A stretch of 64,000 bases of DNA from assembly GCA_964408085.1 (NCBI GenBank), contig CAYOYB010000011.1, positions 9,308-73,307 of the forward strand, given 5' to 3'. The position numbers were made by a program, and so were the translations under genes. The stretch is from CAJLIR01 sp964408085 (lineage in GTDB: Bacteria; Bacillota_I; Bacilli_A; RF39; UBA660). The notes under the pieces were generated by a model that worked only from the letters and a program-made list of their open reading frames with translations, did no database searches and was not told the DNA's origin. Shown here piece by piece: positions 24,552 through 33,860 of the stretch (the stretch's first letter is position 1; each line of letters opens with the position of its first letter).

Positions 24552-27542
24552 ATGAAAAAAATATTAAATGTTATTTTAGTAATTAATATTTTGATTTGTT
24601 TTTTATTTCCTATTGGTTTTAATGTTAAAGCAGAAGGACAAGAATATGTTGTTTCTGTATTAAATAAAAAAGGTGAAATTCAAGAACTTGGTAAGTATAC
24701 TGATTATAATGAAGCAAAGAAAAAAATGAATGAGCATCAATCTAATTCAGATAGTGTGGCTGTAATATATAGAAATGGAAAATTGATAAACGCAAAATAC
24801 GCAATGGTAAAATTTATTCCTGGCTCTGTTGCTAGGCTATATCAAGAACCAACCAAAGCTTATAATGATTTTTATACATCAATTCATACATCATATGGAG
24901 TTGATGCTGCTTTTATTGATTATGATCCTAATACAAATCGTGTTAAAGTAAAAATAAGTGGTTTTACTGGTTGGGTTGATTCAAGCTATTTAAATATAGT
25001 TCCAATTGTTCAATTATATACCAATAATTTACGAATTACTGAAAATATTCGTGATGCTTTAAATGTTAGAGAGAGCGCTAATTCAAGCGGTAATAAAATC
25101 GGATATGTAGTAGCTGGTCAGGTATTTTCGTATACAGAAAAGACTACTAGTAATGGATATACTTGGTATAAAATAAATTATAATGGTTCTTATGGATGGA
25201 TTGCTAATGTTGATAGTGGTATTTCTGAAGATGTTGATACTAATTTAAAAACATATTATCAAAATTGGGAATCAACAGGAAATTTGTTGCACTATTTTGC
25301 TTATAATACATCAGGTGTTGAAAGTTCTACTTTTACTAATTTAGGACCAGCTCCAAGCTTTTTAACACCATATAAAAATTATTATAGTTTTGATGGTAAT
25401 TATTTTTATGATGATGTTATTAAAATGTTAGATGATTATAAGAGTGATAGCTATAATAGGGCTGTTAATAAAAATAATCCCTTTTTTGCCTATTATTTAT
25501 ATTTACCAAATAGGTCTCAAACTTCATATACAGCTGATGATTTAAATTATATTATTGCGCAAAAAGGATATACATCAAAACCAGATGCTTCAATAAAATA
25601 TGTTGATGATAATGGTAATTTCATTGGTGGAATAAATCGAAATGGAATTTCTCAAATGGTTAATGAGGGAGCAAGCTTTATTGCTAGTCAAGAAATGTAT
25701 GGTGTTAATGCACTTCTTACTTTCTCAGCAGCTATTAATGAAAGTGCTACTGGAACTAGTAGTATTGCACTAGCTAAAAATAACTTGTTTGGTCATAAAG
25801 CTTATGATTCATGTCCATTTACTTGTGCTACTACTTATAAAACAGTTAGTGAAGCTATCTACGAACATGCTAGATTGACTGGTGAAAATTATAACAATCC
25901 TAATCATGCTTATTATCATGGAAGTCATTATGGTAATAAGGGTAGTGGAATGAATGTTATGTATGCAACAGACCCTTATTGGGGAGAAAAAGCTGCCCAA
26001 GCGTACTTTTTTGCTGATAACGCTTATGGTAGAGCTGATTATTTATATAATACCTTAGGCTTAAAAACGAAAAGCGAAGATATATTTATATATGCTGAAC
26101 CAAGTGTGAAATCTAAAATAATTTATAATGTTAATAATGATTATGAGACTGTTGCTAATATCCCACTTATCGTTTTAGATAAAGTTCAAAATGATGGTAG
26201 TTGGTGGTATAAAGTTTATACTGAAATAGGTTTAGATGAAAATAAAAATATAGTTATTGATAAATATGATCGTAAATATAGTTATGGCTATATTAAAGAG
26301 GCAGATTTATATGTATCTAATAATCAACCAACAATCACAGCTAAAGATATAACAGTTAAGGTTGGGGACAAAGTTAATTTTATGAATGGTGTTAAGGCTA
26401 CTGATAAAGAAGATGGTGATATTACATCAAAGGTTAAATATGAAACTAATGCTAAACTTGATACACCTGGAGAATATAGTGTTACCTATACAGTAAAAGA
26501 TAATAGTAATTTTAGTGTTAGTAAAACTGTTAAAGTTAATGTAGAAATTAACACATCCGGAAATCAGACTATTACTAATGATAATATTTTAGAAAATATT
26601 GACAAAACTAAGACACGAAAAGATTCATTATTCTATATGGATTATTTAAAAGAAGTAGATGGATATTTATCATTAAAAGGGTATAGTACAATCAATGGAA
26701 TCGCTAATAATTTAGAAACTAATATTAAATACAGTGTTCTATTAGAAAATGTTGATACTGGCAAAATTACAGCTTTAGATGCAACAAGAGTTACTGATCG
26801 TAATTTAATTACACGTGTTCCTTATAGTGATGATAATTTAGATTATACATATTCATGGTTTGAATATAAATTTGATTTAAGTAAGGTTTCTTCTGGTAAC
26901 TATAGAATGTATGTTTTAGCTCAAACTGATAAATATTATTCACTTTCAATTGTAAGTAATAAACTATATAAGGAACAAGCAACTGGTTATAATAAAGATA
27001 AAAGTGTAATTATATATCGTAATTTTAATGATAAAACAGGCGCTATAGAATTAAATGTTCGTGATAATACTTTAGCAAATAAAAATAGTTCTTATATGTA
27101 TAATCAATATGATACATATCGCGCTTTTGAATTTATTGATAATAAATTGCATCTTAAAGGTTTATCATATTCTTATGGGGCTGATTTAAATAAAGATGCG
27201 AAAGTTGAAAGAAAAATAATTTTTGAAGATAAAAAAACATATAAAACTTATACTTATGATTTAGGTAGTATTACAAATGGTTTATATCCTGCAGTTTTAC
27301 CGGAAGACGATAATCTAGATAAAACTCGTGCGTGGTATGATAATACAATTGATATTTCTAATATACCAGTTGGAGAATATGTAATTTATATAACAACGAA
27401 ATCTAATATTACTGATATTGCTGAGTTCACTGAAAAATTAGGTAGAAAACTTGATTCAGTAACAGCTACAATAAATGGTAAAAAGTATAGTTTTAATATT
27501 AATTATAGTAAAGGTAATCGAATAGAATTAATTGTTCAATAA
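24552..27542 (+). CDS. Secreted multidomain autolysin (SH3b, GH73 glucosaminidase, Ig-like and repeat domains)
   Basis: This is a 996-residue secreted protein with a signal peptide (cut near FNVKA|EG). Its order is: a ~60-residue N-terminal unit (EYVVSVLNKKGEIQELGKYT), an SH3-like part ending GWVDSSYLN, a bacterial SH3 domain (RDALNVRESANSSGNKIGYV ... WYKINYNGSYGWI), and a GH73 endo-N-acetylglucosaminidase. The GH73 catalytic Glu is probably E397 in INESA, with NNLFGHKAYDS nearby. Then come another SH3-like segment, an Ig-like DUF5011-type domain (TAKDITVKVGDKVNFMNGVKATDKEDGD), and two copies of a ~130-residue repeat each opening 'FYMDYL.../AFEFID... L-x-L-K-G-Y-S' . It cleaves glycan strands of peptidoglycan during growth or separation. 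It has its own promoter and terminator. Confidence 0.9.
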   Translation: MKKILNVILVINILICFLFPIGFNVKAEGQEYVVSVLNKKGEIQELGKYTDYNEAKKKMNEHQSNSDSVAVIYRNGKLINAKYAMVKFIPGSVARLYQEPTKAYNDFYTSIHTSYGVDAAFIDYDPNTNRVKVKISGFTGWVDSSYLNIVPIVQLYTNNLRITENIRDALNVRESANSSGNKIGYVVAGQVFSYTEKTTSNGYTWYKINYNGSYGWIANVDSGISEDVDTNLKTYYQNWESTGNLLHYFAYNTSGVESSTFTNLGPAPSFLTPYKNYYSFDGNYFYDDVIKMLDDYKSDSYNRAVNKNNPFFAYYLYLPNRSQTSYTADDLNYIIAQKGYTSKPDASIKYVDDNGNFIGGINRNGISQMVNEGASFIASQEMYGVNALLTFSAAINESATGTSSIALAKNNLFGHKAYDSCPFTCATTYKTVSEAIYEHARLTGENYNNPNHAYYHGSHYGNKGSGMNVMYATDPYWGEKAAQAYFFADNAYGRADYLYNTLGLKTKSEDIFIYAEPSVKSKIIYNVNNDYETVANIPLIVLDKVQNDGSWWYKVYTEIGLDENKNIVIDKYDRKYSYGYIKEADLYVSNNQPTITAKDITVKVGDKVNFMNGVKATDKEDGDITSKVKYETNAKLDTPGEYSVTYTVKDNSNFSVSKTVKVNVEINTSGNQTITNDNILENIDKTKTRKDSLFYMDYLKEVDGYLSLKGYSTINGIANNLETNIKYSVLLENVDTGKITALDATRVTDRNLITRVPYSDDNLDYTYSWFEYKFDLSKVSSGNYRMYVLAQTDKYYSLSIVSNKLYKEQATGYNKDKSVIIYRNFNDKTGAIELNVRDNTLANKNSSYMYNQYDTYRAFEFIDNKLHLKGLSYSYGADLNKDAKVERKIIFEDKKTYKTYTYDLGSITNGLYPAVLPEDDNLDKTRAWYDNTIDISNIPVGEYVIYITTKSNITDIAEFTEKLGRKLDSVTATINGKKYSFNINYSKGNRIELIVQ

Positions 27543-27562
27543 AATTATAAATATATGTTTTT

Positions 27563-27595
27563 AACAAACAGACTAATAGTGTCTGTTTGTTTTTA
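27563..27595 (+). terminator. Strong intrinsic terminator
   Basis: AACAAACAGAC (27563-27573) and GTCTGTTTGTT (27581-27591) form a perfect 11-bp stem with a T tail. Confidence 0.9.
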
Positions 27596-27596
27596 C

Positions 27597-27624
27597 TTGA
27601 CAAAAATAAAAAATTATATATAAT
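27597..27624 (+). promoter_or_regulatory. Promoter of the 101-residue protein gene
   Basis: Consensus TTGACA (27597-27602) and TATAAT (27619-27624) are 16 bases apart. This excludes the longer frame opening at 27587, which would start before the transcript. Confidence 0.8.
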
Positions 27625-27655
27625 AGTATTCAATTTATCAAAAGGGGTGATTTTT

Positions 27656-27961
27656 ATGAGACCTGATTTATTAAAAGTTGTTACAACTTTGATGGAATTG
27701 AGTTGCGAATTTGATGAGGAATCTGTAATAAATGCAATTAGTAGTTTAAGAGATAATTGGCCAGGTTTAACTGATATAGAGCAAAAGGAAATGAGCGCAA
27801 TAATAAAAGCTTATTTAATTATGTCAAGTGATGAAGATGATTATCAAGAAAGTGAACATGATTCTTTTAGCAGTAGTGATTATTATAATGAGAATTCAAA
27901 TTATTATAATGAGGAGATAGATGAGAAAAAGTCCAAAAAAGGTTTTTTTAAAAAAAGATAA
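27656..27961 (+). CDS. Small acidic protein, unknown function
   Basis: This is a 101-residue protein started by the ATG at 27656 after AAAGGGGTGAT. The first 60 residues are a compact helical domain (RPDLLKVVTTLMELSCEFDEESVINAISSL ... AIIKAYLIM). The rest is an acidic Ser/Tyr/Asn-rich tail ending in a basic patch KKSKKGFFKKR. A strong consensus promoter suggests it is well expressed. No family is recognised. Confidence 0.65.
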   Translation: MRPDLLKVVTTLMELSCEFDEESVINAISSLRDNWPGLTDIEQKEMSAIIKAYLIMSSDEDDYQESEHDSFSSSDYYNENSNYYNEEIDEKKSKKGFFKKR

Positions 27962-27970
27962 TAAAATAAA

Positions 27971-28004
27971 AAAATAGAATTTCATTTTGAAATTCTATTT
28001 TACT
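27971..28004. terminator. Bidirectional terminator
   Basis: AAAATAGAATTTC (27971-27983) and GAAATTCTATTTT (27989-28001) form a 13-bp stem with A/T runs at both sides, between convergent genes. The right arm overlaps the last codons of the PASTA gene. Confidence 0.85.
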
Positions 28005-29962
28005 ATTGTAACAGTATAAGTATCACAATAATTTAAATTTTTACCATCTATATCATTAGCATTACATACAACACCAGCACCAGAATCACCATTACTACAA
28101 CTATCAACTAAATTGAAATTCCATTTTATATTTGGATAGGCTTTTAAAATATTTGATTTTGTTTGATTTCCATCATTACCTGGGGTAATCCAAATTTGTG
28201 TTGTTTCATTTTTATTGCATGCTGGTGGTTGTGGGTCATTATTAACTGGAGCTGGACCACTACTTAAACCAATGCTAACATAAGTACCTGATACAACTTC
28301 ATTACCAGCATTTTTATTTTGATTTTGAGCGATATTAACAGGTGTATCAGAATAACCATTGTAGTAGAATGTACAGTTTAATCCAACATTTGAGCAAATT
28401 GAATAAATTTCATCTTTATGCTTACCTATAAATGAAGGAATAGTAACTGGTTTTCCATACGATATATAAATAACTAAAGTGTCACTATAATTTATTACAG
28501 AATTTTCTTCAGGAATAGTTTTAATAATTTCTCCCTTAGCTACATCATTATTAAATTCATATTCTTCACGGAATTCTATACCAGTATTATTAGCCCAGTT
28601 TCTAAAATCAGCTATGTTATTAAATTTAGGCATTTTTAAAGGCCCCTTTGATGTTGTAATTGTAATCAAAGTTCCTGCTTCAATTTCAGCATTTTCTTTA
28701 TAATCTGCTTCAATAATTTTACCAATTTCGATTGTTGAATTATATTTTGATTCAAAACTAACTTTTAAGTTATTATTAATTATCCATTCAGTTACTTCAT
28801 CAACTGTCATTTTAGTTAAATCTGGAACAATTATTTTTTTACCTTTTGATACAATAATTGTTACTTTATCATTTTTTGGATCAACACTTTTTCCAACCTC
28901 TGTTTCTTGTCCAGCAATATAATTTTTAGCTACATCTTCGGAAAATACATATATTATTTCATATTTAATACCATGCCTTTTTAACCAAAGGGTTGCTTCT
29001 AGTAGACTTTTATTATATAAATCAATCATATCAACAGGTTCTAAATCCTCTTCATTTCCTAATGAAACTTTTAATTTAAGCTCATCATTTCTTCTTACTT
29101 GACCACTAATATTTTGTTCCAAAATAATATCTTTTTCTGTATCATTATTAATTTCATATTCAATATTAACATTATTTAAGAAATTGCTATTAATTGTTTT
29201 TATCGCATCATCAATATTCCATCCAACCATATTAGGTAGAGAAATAATTTTTTCATAATTAGGTCCATAGGAAACAGTAAAAGTTATTTCTTTGACATTT
29301 TTTAATAATGTGTTTGGATAGACATCTTGTGTAATAATGTGGTATTCTTCAATATTATCACTATATTCATAGATTTGATTTACTTCAATATTATTTTCTT
29401 TAGCCCATTTTAAAGCTTCTGAAATCGTTTTGTTTTGAAAATTTTCTAATAATGCTTGAGTAGGTAGTTCAATGATGTCATTAATTACTAGAAAGTTAAA
29501 AACTAAAAATATTGATATTGTTAAACTTGCAAATATACCAAAGACATTTTTTTGTGTCATTGTTTTTATTGTAAACATTAAAGTCATAAAAGTAATGATT
29601 GATGCATTTATAATGAGATACAAATTATTAACTTGATTTTGACAAAAAAGAATAGTAAATATTAAGTAGGCAATACTTAATATTAAGCTTATGACTGCAA
29701 ATACTTTAAGTCCAGTATTTTTTGTCTTTTTTTCATTATCTTTTTTATCTATTTTTTCAGTATTATCATTCTCTTTATATCTAGTTTTCTTATTTAATTC
29801 ATCATCAAATTCTTTATTAATTAAATGAATATCTTTTTCTTCTTTTTGTTCATTGTTTTCTTCTTCAAATAACATTTTTTTTAATTTTTTTCTTTCATTA
29901 CGACTCATAATATCTTGAAATTCTGCATCGTTATTAAAATTATTGTTTTTTTTCTTTGTCAT
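27995..29962 (-). CDS. Membrane protein with multiple PASTA domains, no kinase domain
   Basis: This is a 655-residue protein. A charged, Lys/Glu/Asn-rich cytoplasmic N-terminus (~80 residues) is followed by three transmembrane helices (KVFAVISLILSIAYLIFTIL; LYLIINASIITFMTLMF; IFASLTISIFLVFNFLV). Outside are about five to six PASTA units, recognisable by 'x-P-x-L/F-x-G/N-x-x-x-x-x-A' openings and 'V-S-x-G' ends (IVSKGKKIIVPDL, TSKGPLKMPKF, ISYGKPVTIPSF, GLSSGPAP). The last ~70 residues contain four Cys and may be a disulfide-bonded cap. PASTA domains bind muropeptides or beta-lactam-like ligands in StkP/PknB kinases and PBP2x; here neither kinase nor penicillin-binding domain is present, so it may act as a wall sensor or anchor. 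Confidence 0.82.
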   Translation of the reverse strand: MTKKKNNNFNNDAEFQDIMSRNERKKLKKMLFEEENNEQKEEKDIHLINKEFDDELNKKTRYKENDNTEKIDKKDNEKKTKNTGLKVFAVISLILSIAYLIFTILFCQNQVNNLYLIINASIITFMTLMFTIKTMTQKNVFGIFASLTISIFLVFNFLVINDIIELPTQALLENFQNKTISEALKWAKENNIEVNQIYEYSDNIEEYHIITQDVYPNTLLKNVKEITFTVSYGPNYEKIISLPNMVGWNIDDAIKTINSNFLNNVNIEYEINNDTEKDIILEQNISGQVRRNDELKLKVSLGNEEDLEPVDMIDLYNKSLLEATLWLKRHGIKYEIIYVFSEDVAKNYIAGQETEVGKSVDPKNDKVTIIVSKGKKIIVPDLTKMTVDEVTEWIINNNLKVSFESKYNSTIEIGKIIEADYKENAEIEAGTLITITTSKGPLKMPKFNNIADFRNWANNTGIEFREEYEFNNDVAKGEIIKTIPEENSVINYSDTLVIYISYGKPVTIPSFIGKHKDEIYSICSNVGLNCTFYYNGYSDTPVNIAQNQNKNAGNEVVSGTYVSIGLSSGPAPVNNDPQPPACNKNETTQIWITPGNDGNQTKSNILKAYPNIKWNFNLVDSCSNGDSGAGVVCNANDIDGKNLNYCDTYTVTIVK

Positions 29963-30272
29963 CTATTACCACCTATTATGATTATACATTAATTATAAAA
30001 AAAAATAAATATATCTTTATTTTTGGATGTCAAATAATTGTTATTATTATTTAAAAAAATTAAGATGGTAATTTTTGGATTTACTGGAAGAAAATAAGGA
30101 ATGAGTAAAAAGTTATTAATTCTGTAAATATATTAACGTTTTTTTGTTATTATACTTATAATTTATTTGCTTTTTAAAAAATATTTGCTATAATATATCT
30201 AATGCAAAGGGATTGAATATTTTTTTGCATATGGTCATATTATTTTATATAAAAGATAGGAGTGAAAAAGGT
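29963..30272. promoter_or_regulatory. Divergent intergenic region, 310 bases
   Basis: This holds the promoters of two divergent genes. For the plus strand, TTGCTT (30167-30172) and TATAAT (30189-30194) are 16 bases apart, with TG before the -10. For the minus strand, ATTATA at 29980-29985 reads as TATAAT and GGTGG lies before the PASTA gene start. Between them the DNA is A/T-rich with no supportable gene. Confidence 0.55.
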
Positions 30273-31883
30273 ATGTTTTGTGAAAACTGTGGTGAAAAAA
30301 TTTCAAAAGATGATGCGTTTTGTAATAACTGTGGTAGTCCAGTAAAAAAAGAAGAATCATCAGATACAACTAATGAGGTAAAACAAGAAAGTGTACAAAC
30401 TGAAGTTGTTGCTAATTCAACTGAAGAGGCGACTAAAGTAGAAGAAGAAAAAACTATTGAATCAGTTGAACCAGTTGTAAATAATAATTCAAAAGGTGAT
30501 AATATCAAAAAGGGTTCGACTGGCAAAGTAATGTTAGTGATTTTAGCAATTTTTATTGTTTTAGCAGCAATTGGAACAGGTTTATATTTCTTCTTATTTA
30601 AGGATAAAAATGAGAAGTCTATTGATGCAATCCAAAAAGCTGTTGAAAATATGAAAGATTTAAATAGTTATACAATGGTTGTGAAAGGTGACATTGCTAC
30701 TAAGGGTAGTGATAGTTTTACAGCCTCATTAGATTGGGAAACTAATTTTGATGTAAAAAATAAAATTGCTAAAATGAATGTTAAGGTTTCATATTCTGGA
30801 GTAGAGATTGAATTACCTGCATATGTTGATTTTAGTGATAGTGATAATGGTTTAATATATTTTAAACTACCAGCTATGATTGCGCAAACTGATGAATGGA
30901 CTAAAATATCTTTAGGAACAATTGATGAATTAATTGGTGAATCAATAAATGATGTAGATGATAATAAAATTGATTTAGATGAATTTAATGAAAAAATAAA
31001 AGATATTGATTTTATTCAAAAGAAAAAAAGTGATATTTCAGGTAGTGAATATTATGAAATAACTATAAATGAAGAAATAATGAAAGAAATTGCTAAGGCT
31101 AATGAAGATTTAGAAATTAGTGATAGCGATATTGAAGAAATGCAACTTGGTGATGGTTTTATTATTGGTATTTATATTGATAAAAAAGAAAATTATATTT
31201 CTAAAATTAGTATTGATATGAAAGATTATGTTAATAATTTAGCTGATGGAGAAACTGAATTTGAAAAATTAGTAATGTCAATTGAATATAAAGATATTAA
31301 TAAAGTATCAGAAATAACTATTCCAAGTGATGCTAAAAAGGCTGAAGAAATTAGTTTAAATGAAATATTTGGAAATAATAATATTATTCCAGATATAGAT
31401 GATAATGATTTAATTGATGATGATTGGGATTTAGATAATGAAGATTATGTTGATGATTATTCTGTTACTGAATATGGTTATAAAGTAAAATATAATATGC
31501 CAAAAGGTTTTGAAGCTAGTTCTGTAAATGATGATGATTTTAAAATTTATCATAGTGATGATCTTGATGTTACTATTTCAAATTATTGGGATAGCAAAGA
31601 AGAAAGATTTGAAGATATAGAGTTTGATAAAGAATATTATGAAAAAAGTGATTATTATAAGAATGTTAAATTAAGTGATGAAAAAACAATAAAAGTTAAT
31701 GGTAAAGAATTTGTTTATAGAGAATTATCTTATGAAAGTTCATATAGTAAGTATTATGAGGCAACTGTTTGCTATCAACTTGATGATGATCACGTTTATA
31801 GAGTTGAATATGAAAAATCTGGTAATCCAATTACAGAAGATGAATTAAAATTATTTTTAGATATTACAATTTCAAAAAATTAA
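30273..31883 (+). CDS. Zinc-ribbon membrane protein with large outer domain
   Basis: This is a 536-residue protein. The N-terminal zinc ribbon has C3, C6, C17 and C20 (FCENCG and FCNNCG). A Glu/Thr/Val-rich linker and one transmembrane helix follow (VMLVILAIFIVLAAIGTGLYFFLF). The ~430-residue outer part is very acidic (DDNDLIDDDWDLDNEDYVDD) and has a first half resembling lipoprotein LppX/DUF-type folds (KAVENMKDLNSYTMVVKGDI). ATG 30273 follows AGGAG and is consistent with the promoter; the frame's earlier ATG at 30213 would remove the ribbon from the N-terminus. The first gene in the window may be a relative, since it also has a helix followed by an acidic outer part. Function unknown. Confidence 0.72.
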   Translation: MFCENCGEKISKDDAFCNNCGSPVKKEESSDTTNEVKQESVQTEVVANSTEEATKVEEEKTIESVEPVVNNNSKGDNIKKGSTGKVMLVILAIFIVLAAIGTGLYFFLFKDKNEKSIDAIQKAVENMKDLNSYTMVVKGDIATKGSDSFTASLDWETNFDVKNKIAKMNVKVSYSGVEIELPAYVDFSDSDNGLIYFKLPAMIAQTDEWTKISLGTIDELIGESINDVDDNKIDLDEFNEKIKDIDFIQKKKSDISGSEYYEITINEEIMKEIAKANEDLEISDSDIEEMQLGDGFIIGIYIDKKENYISKISIDMKDYVNNLADGETEFEKLVMSIEYKDINKVSEITIPSDAKKAEEISLNEIFGNNNIIPDIDDNDLIDDDWDLDNEDYVDDYSVTEYGYKVKYNMPKGFEASSVNDDDFKIYHSDDLDVTISNYWDSKEERFEDIEFDKEYYEKSDYYKNVKLSDEKTIKVNGKEFVYRELSYESSYSKYYEATVCYQLDDDHVYRVEYEKSGNPITEDELKLFLDITISKN

Positions 31884-31890
31884 ATTTTTA

Positions 31891-31920
31891 AAAAGTAGCT
31901 TAAAAAAGCTGCTTTTTTTG
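31891..31920 (+). terminator. Intrinsic terminator
   Basis: AAAAGTAGCTT pairs with AAGCTGCTTTT (one G-U pair), followed by Ts. Confidence 0.8.
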
Positions 31921-31975
31921 TCACATTTTGTTTATTTTTATCATTTTTGGTTAATGCTAATAAAAAGGTGATATA

Positions 31976-32461
31976 ATGAAAAAGTTTTTTTTATTAGCAT
32001 TTATGCTTACATTAGTATTTATTTTTTATTCAAAGGCAGAAGAAAATACGTTATTAGCATTTAATGAGAATGAATATATTGATAATTATGATTATGAATA
32101 TTTTTATGTTGATTCTAAAGAGATTAAATTAAATACTAATAATTTAGATGATTATTTTTCAGATAAAGATATTAAGATAATGGGTATATATCCTAACTTA
32201 GATAAAATATATAACACTAACTTAAAAAAAAGACTAAGTTATTATAGTTTTAGCCCATTATATAATAATAAAATTAATATAAATAATTTTACAAATAATT
32301 ATGTTGGTTTACTTAAAAATAATAATTATATAGAAGAAGCTAATATGGTTTATTTTGATGGTATAAATATTGATAAGGTATTAGTATATGCTTCATATAA
32401 CTCTATTTATTTACACGATTTAAATTATCATGATTTTAATTATAAAGTTAAGGAATTTTAA
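31976..32461 (+). CDS. Small secreted protein, unknown function
   Basis: This is a 161-residue protein with a signal peptide (KKFFLLAFMLTLVFIFYSKA|EE). The mature part is rich in Asn, Asp, Tyr and Ile with no Cys. It includes YDYEYFYVDSKEIKLNTNNL and ends in DFNYKVKEF. AAAAAGGTGATATA precedes the start. It stands alone between two terminators. No family is recognised. Confidence 0.65.
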   Translation: MKKFFLLAFMLTLVFIFYSKAEENTLLAFNENEYIDNYDYEYFYVDSKEIKLNTNNLDDYFSDKDIKIMGIYPNLDKIYNTNLKKRLSYYSFSPLYNNKININNFTNNYVGLLKNNNYIEEANMVYFDGINIDKVLVYASYNSIYLHDLNYHDFNYKVKEF

Positions 32462-32493
32462 AAAATACATAATATCATTTTATGTATTTTTTT
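32461..32493 (+). terminator. Intrinsic terminator
   Basis: AAAAATACATAA (32461-32472) pairs with TTATGTATTTTT (32480-32491), 12 bp, running into Ts. Confidence 0.8.
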
Positions 32494-32544
32494 GTTGTAA
32501 TTTGCTGTATTAAATAGTATAATTTAATTAAGAGAGGTGGAGAT

Positions 32545-32967
32545 ATGGATATTTTTATCTGGATAATTATTATAATTTTGTTAACATTAGTTGAAATTAT
32601 GACTATTAATTTAACTACAATATGGTATGTTGCAAGTGCGGTTGTATCATTAATAATATCGATTTTTACTAAAAGTTTTATGTTACAATTTGGTGCTTTT
32701 GCAGTTATTGGAACAATTTTATTAATAACAACTAGACCTTTTTTACAAAAAATTATGGTAAGGAAGAAAGAACCAACTAATTTAGACAGGGTTATTGGTA
32801 TGGAAGCTATTGTTACAGAAGAAATAAGCAAAAATCAAATTGGTGAAGTAAGAGTTGATGGCAAGAAGTGGTCTGCTTATTCTAATGAAACAATTGGTGT
32901 TGATAGTGTCGTCAAGGTTTTATCAATTGATGGTGTCAAATTAAAAGTAGAAAAAATAGGAGAGTGA
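32545..32967 (+). CDS. NfeD-like membrane protein
   Basis: This is a 140-residue protein of the short NfeD (NfeD1b) type: three to four membrane helices in the first 75 residues (IFIWIIIIILLTLVEIM; WYVASAVVSLIISIF; AFAVIGTILLITTRP), then a small OB-fold domain (VIGMEAIVTEEISKNQIGEV ... VDGKKWSAYSNE ... VVKVLSIDGVKLKVEKI). These proteins pair with SPFH proteins at the membrane, and such a gene follows four bases later. AGAGGTGG precedes the start; TATAAT is at 32518-32523. Confidence 0.9.
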   Translation: MDIFIWIIIIILLTLVEIMTINLTTIWYVASAVVSLIISIFTKSFMLQFGAFAVIGTILLITTRPFLQKIMVRKKEPTNLDRVIGMEAIVTEEISKNQIGEVRVDGKKWSAYSNETIGVDSVVKVLSIDGVKLKVEKIGE

Positions 32968-32971
32968 TTAT

Positions 32972-33859
32972 ATGGAAATATTTATTATTTTATTAGTTAT
33001 TGCTGGAATATTAATTATTCCAAATATTAAGGTAGTTCCTCAAGCTAAATCTTATGTTATTGAAAGAATTGGTTCATATTATGCAACTTGGGCTAATGGG
33101 TTACATTTTAAAATACCATTTGTTGATAGAGTAGCAAATCAAGTAAATTTAAAAGAAATTGTTATGGATTTTGCTCCACAACCAGTTATTACAAAGGATA
33201 ATGTTACAATGCAGATAGATACAGTTGTTTATTTTCAAATAACTGATGCTAAATTGTATACTTATGGTGTTGAAAATCCAATCAATGCGATTGAAAATTT
33301 AACAGCTACAACATTACGTAATATTATTGGTGATTTGGAATTAGACCAAACTTTAACATCTAGAGATTTAATTAATGCAAAAATGCGTTCAATTTTGGAT
33401 GAAGCAACAGATCCTTGGGGAATTAAAGTAAATCGTGTTGAGGTTAAAAATATTATTCCTCCAAGAGATATTCAAGAAACAATGGAAAAACAAATGCGTG
33501 CTGAACGTGAAAGACGTGAAAAAATTCTTCAAGCTGAAGGTGAAAAGAAATCAAGTATTTTAATAGCTGAAGGTGAAAAAGAAAGCGCTATTTTAAGAGC
33601 AGAAGCTAAAAAAGAAGCTCAAATTAAAGAGGCTGAAGGTGAAGCAGAAGCTTTATTAAAAATTAAAACAGCTGAAGCAGAAGGTATTAGATTATTAAAA
33701 GATGCTAAAGCTGATCAGGCAGTATTAACTTTAAAAAGTTTTGAAACTTTCGCTACTGTAGCTAATGGTCAAGCAACTAAAATAATAGTACCATCTGAAT
33801 TACAAAATATTGCTAGTTTAGGTACAACTTTAAACGAAATGTTTAAAGATAAAAAATAA
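32972..33859 (+). CDS. SPFH/Band 7 protein (QmcA/stomatin-like)
   Basis: This is a 295-residue protein: an N-terminal membrane segment (IFIILLVIAGILIIPNIKVV), the SPFH domain (AKSYVIERIGSYYATWANGL ... VDRVANQVNLKEIVMDF ... DNVTMQIDTVVYFQITDA), then a long Ala/Glu-rich coiled coil (EKKSSILIAEGEKESAILRA), and a C-terminal VPSEL segment. Stomatin-type proteins oligomerise into membrane cages or microdomains and often modulate proteases. It is translationally linked to nfeD upstream and the CPBP protease downstream (one-base gap), so the three probably form one membrane quality-control unit. Confidence 0.93.
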   Translation: MEIFIILLVIAGILIIPNIKVVPQAKSYVIERIGSYYATWANGLHFKIPFVDRVANQVNLKEIVMDFAPQPVITKDNVTMQIDTVVYFQITDAKLYTYGVENPINAIENLTATTLRNIIGDLELDQTLTSRDLINAKMRSILDEATDPWGIKVNRVEVKNIIPPRDIQETMEKQMRAERERREKILQAEGEKKSSILIAEGEKESAILRAEAKKEAQIKEAEGEAEALLKIKTAEAEGIRLLKDAKADQAVLTLKSFETFATVANGQATKIIVPSELQNIASLGTTLNEMFKDKK

Positions 33860-33860
33860 G

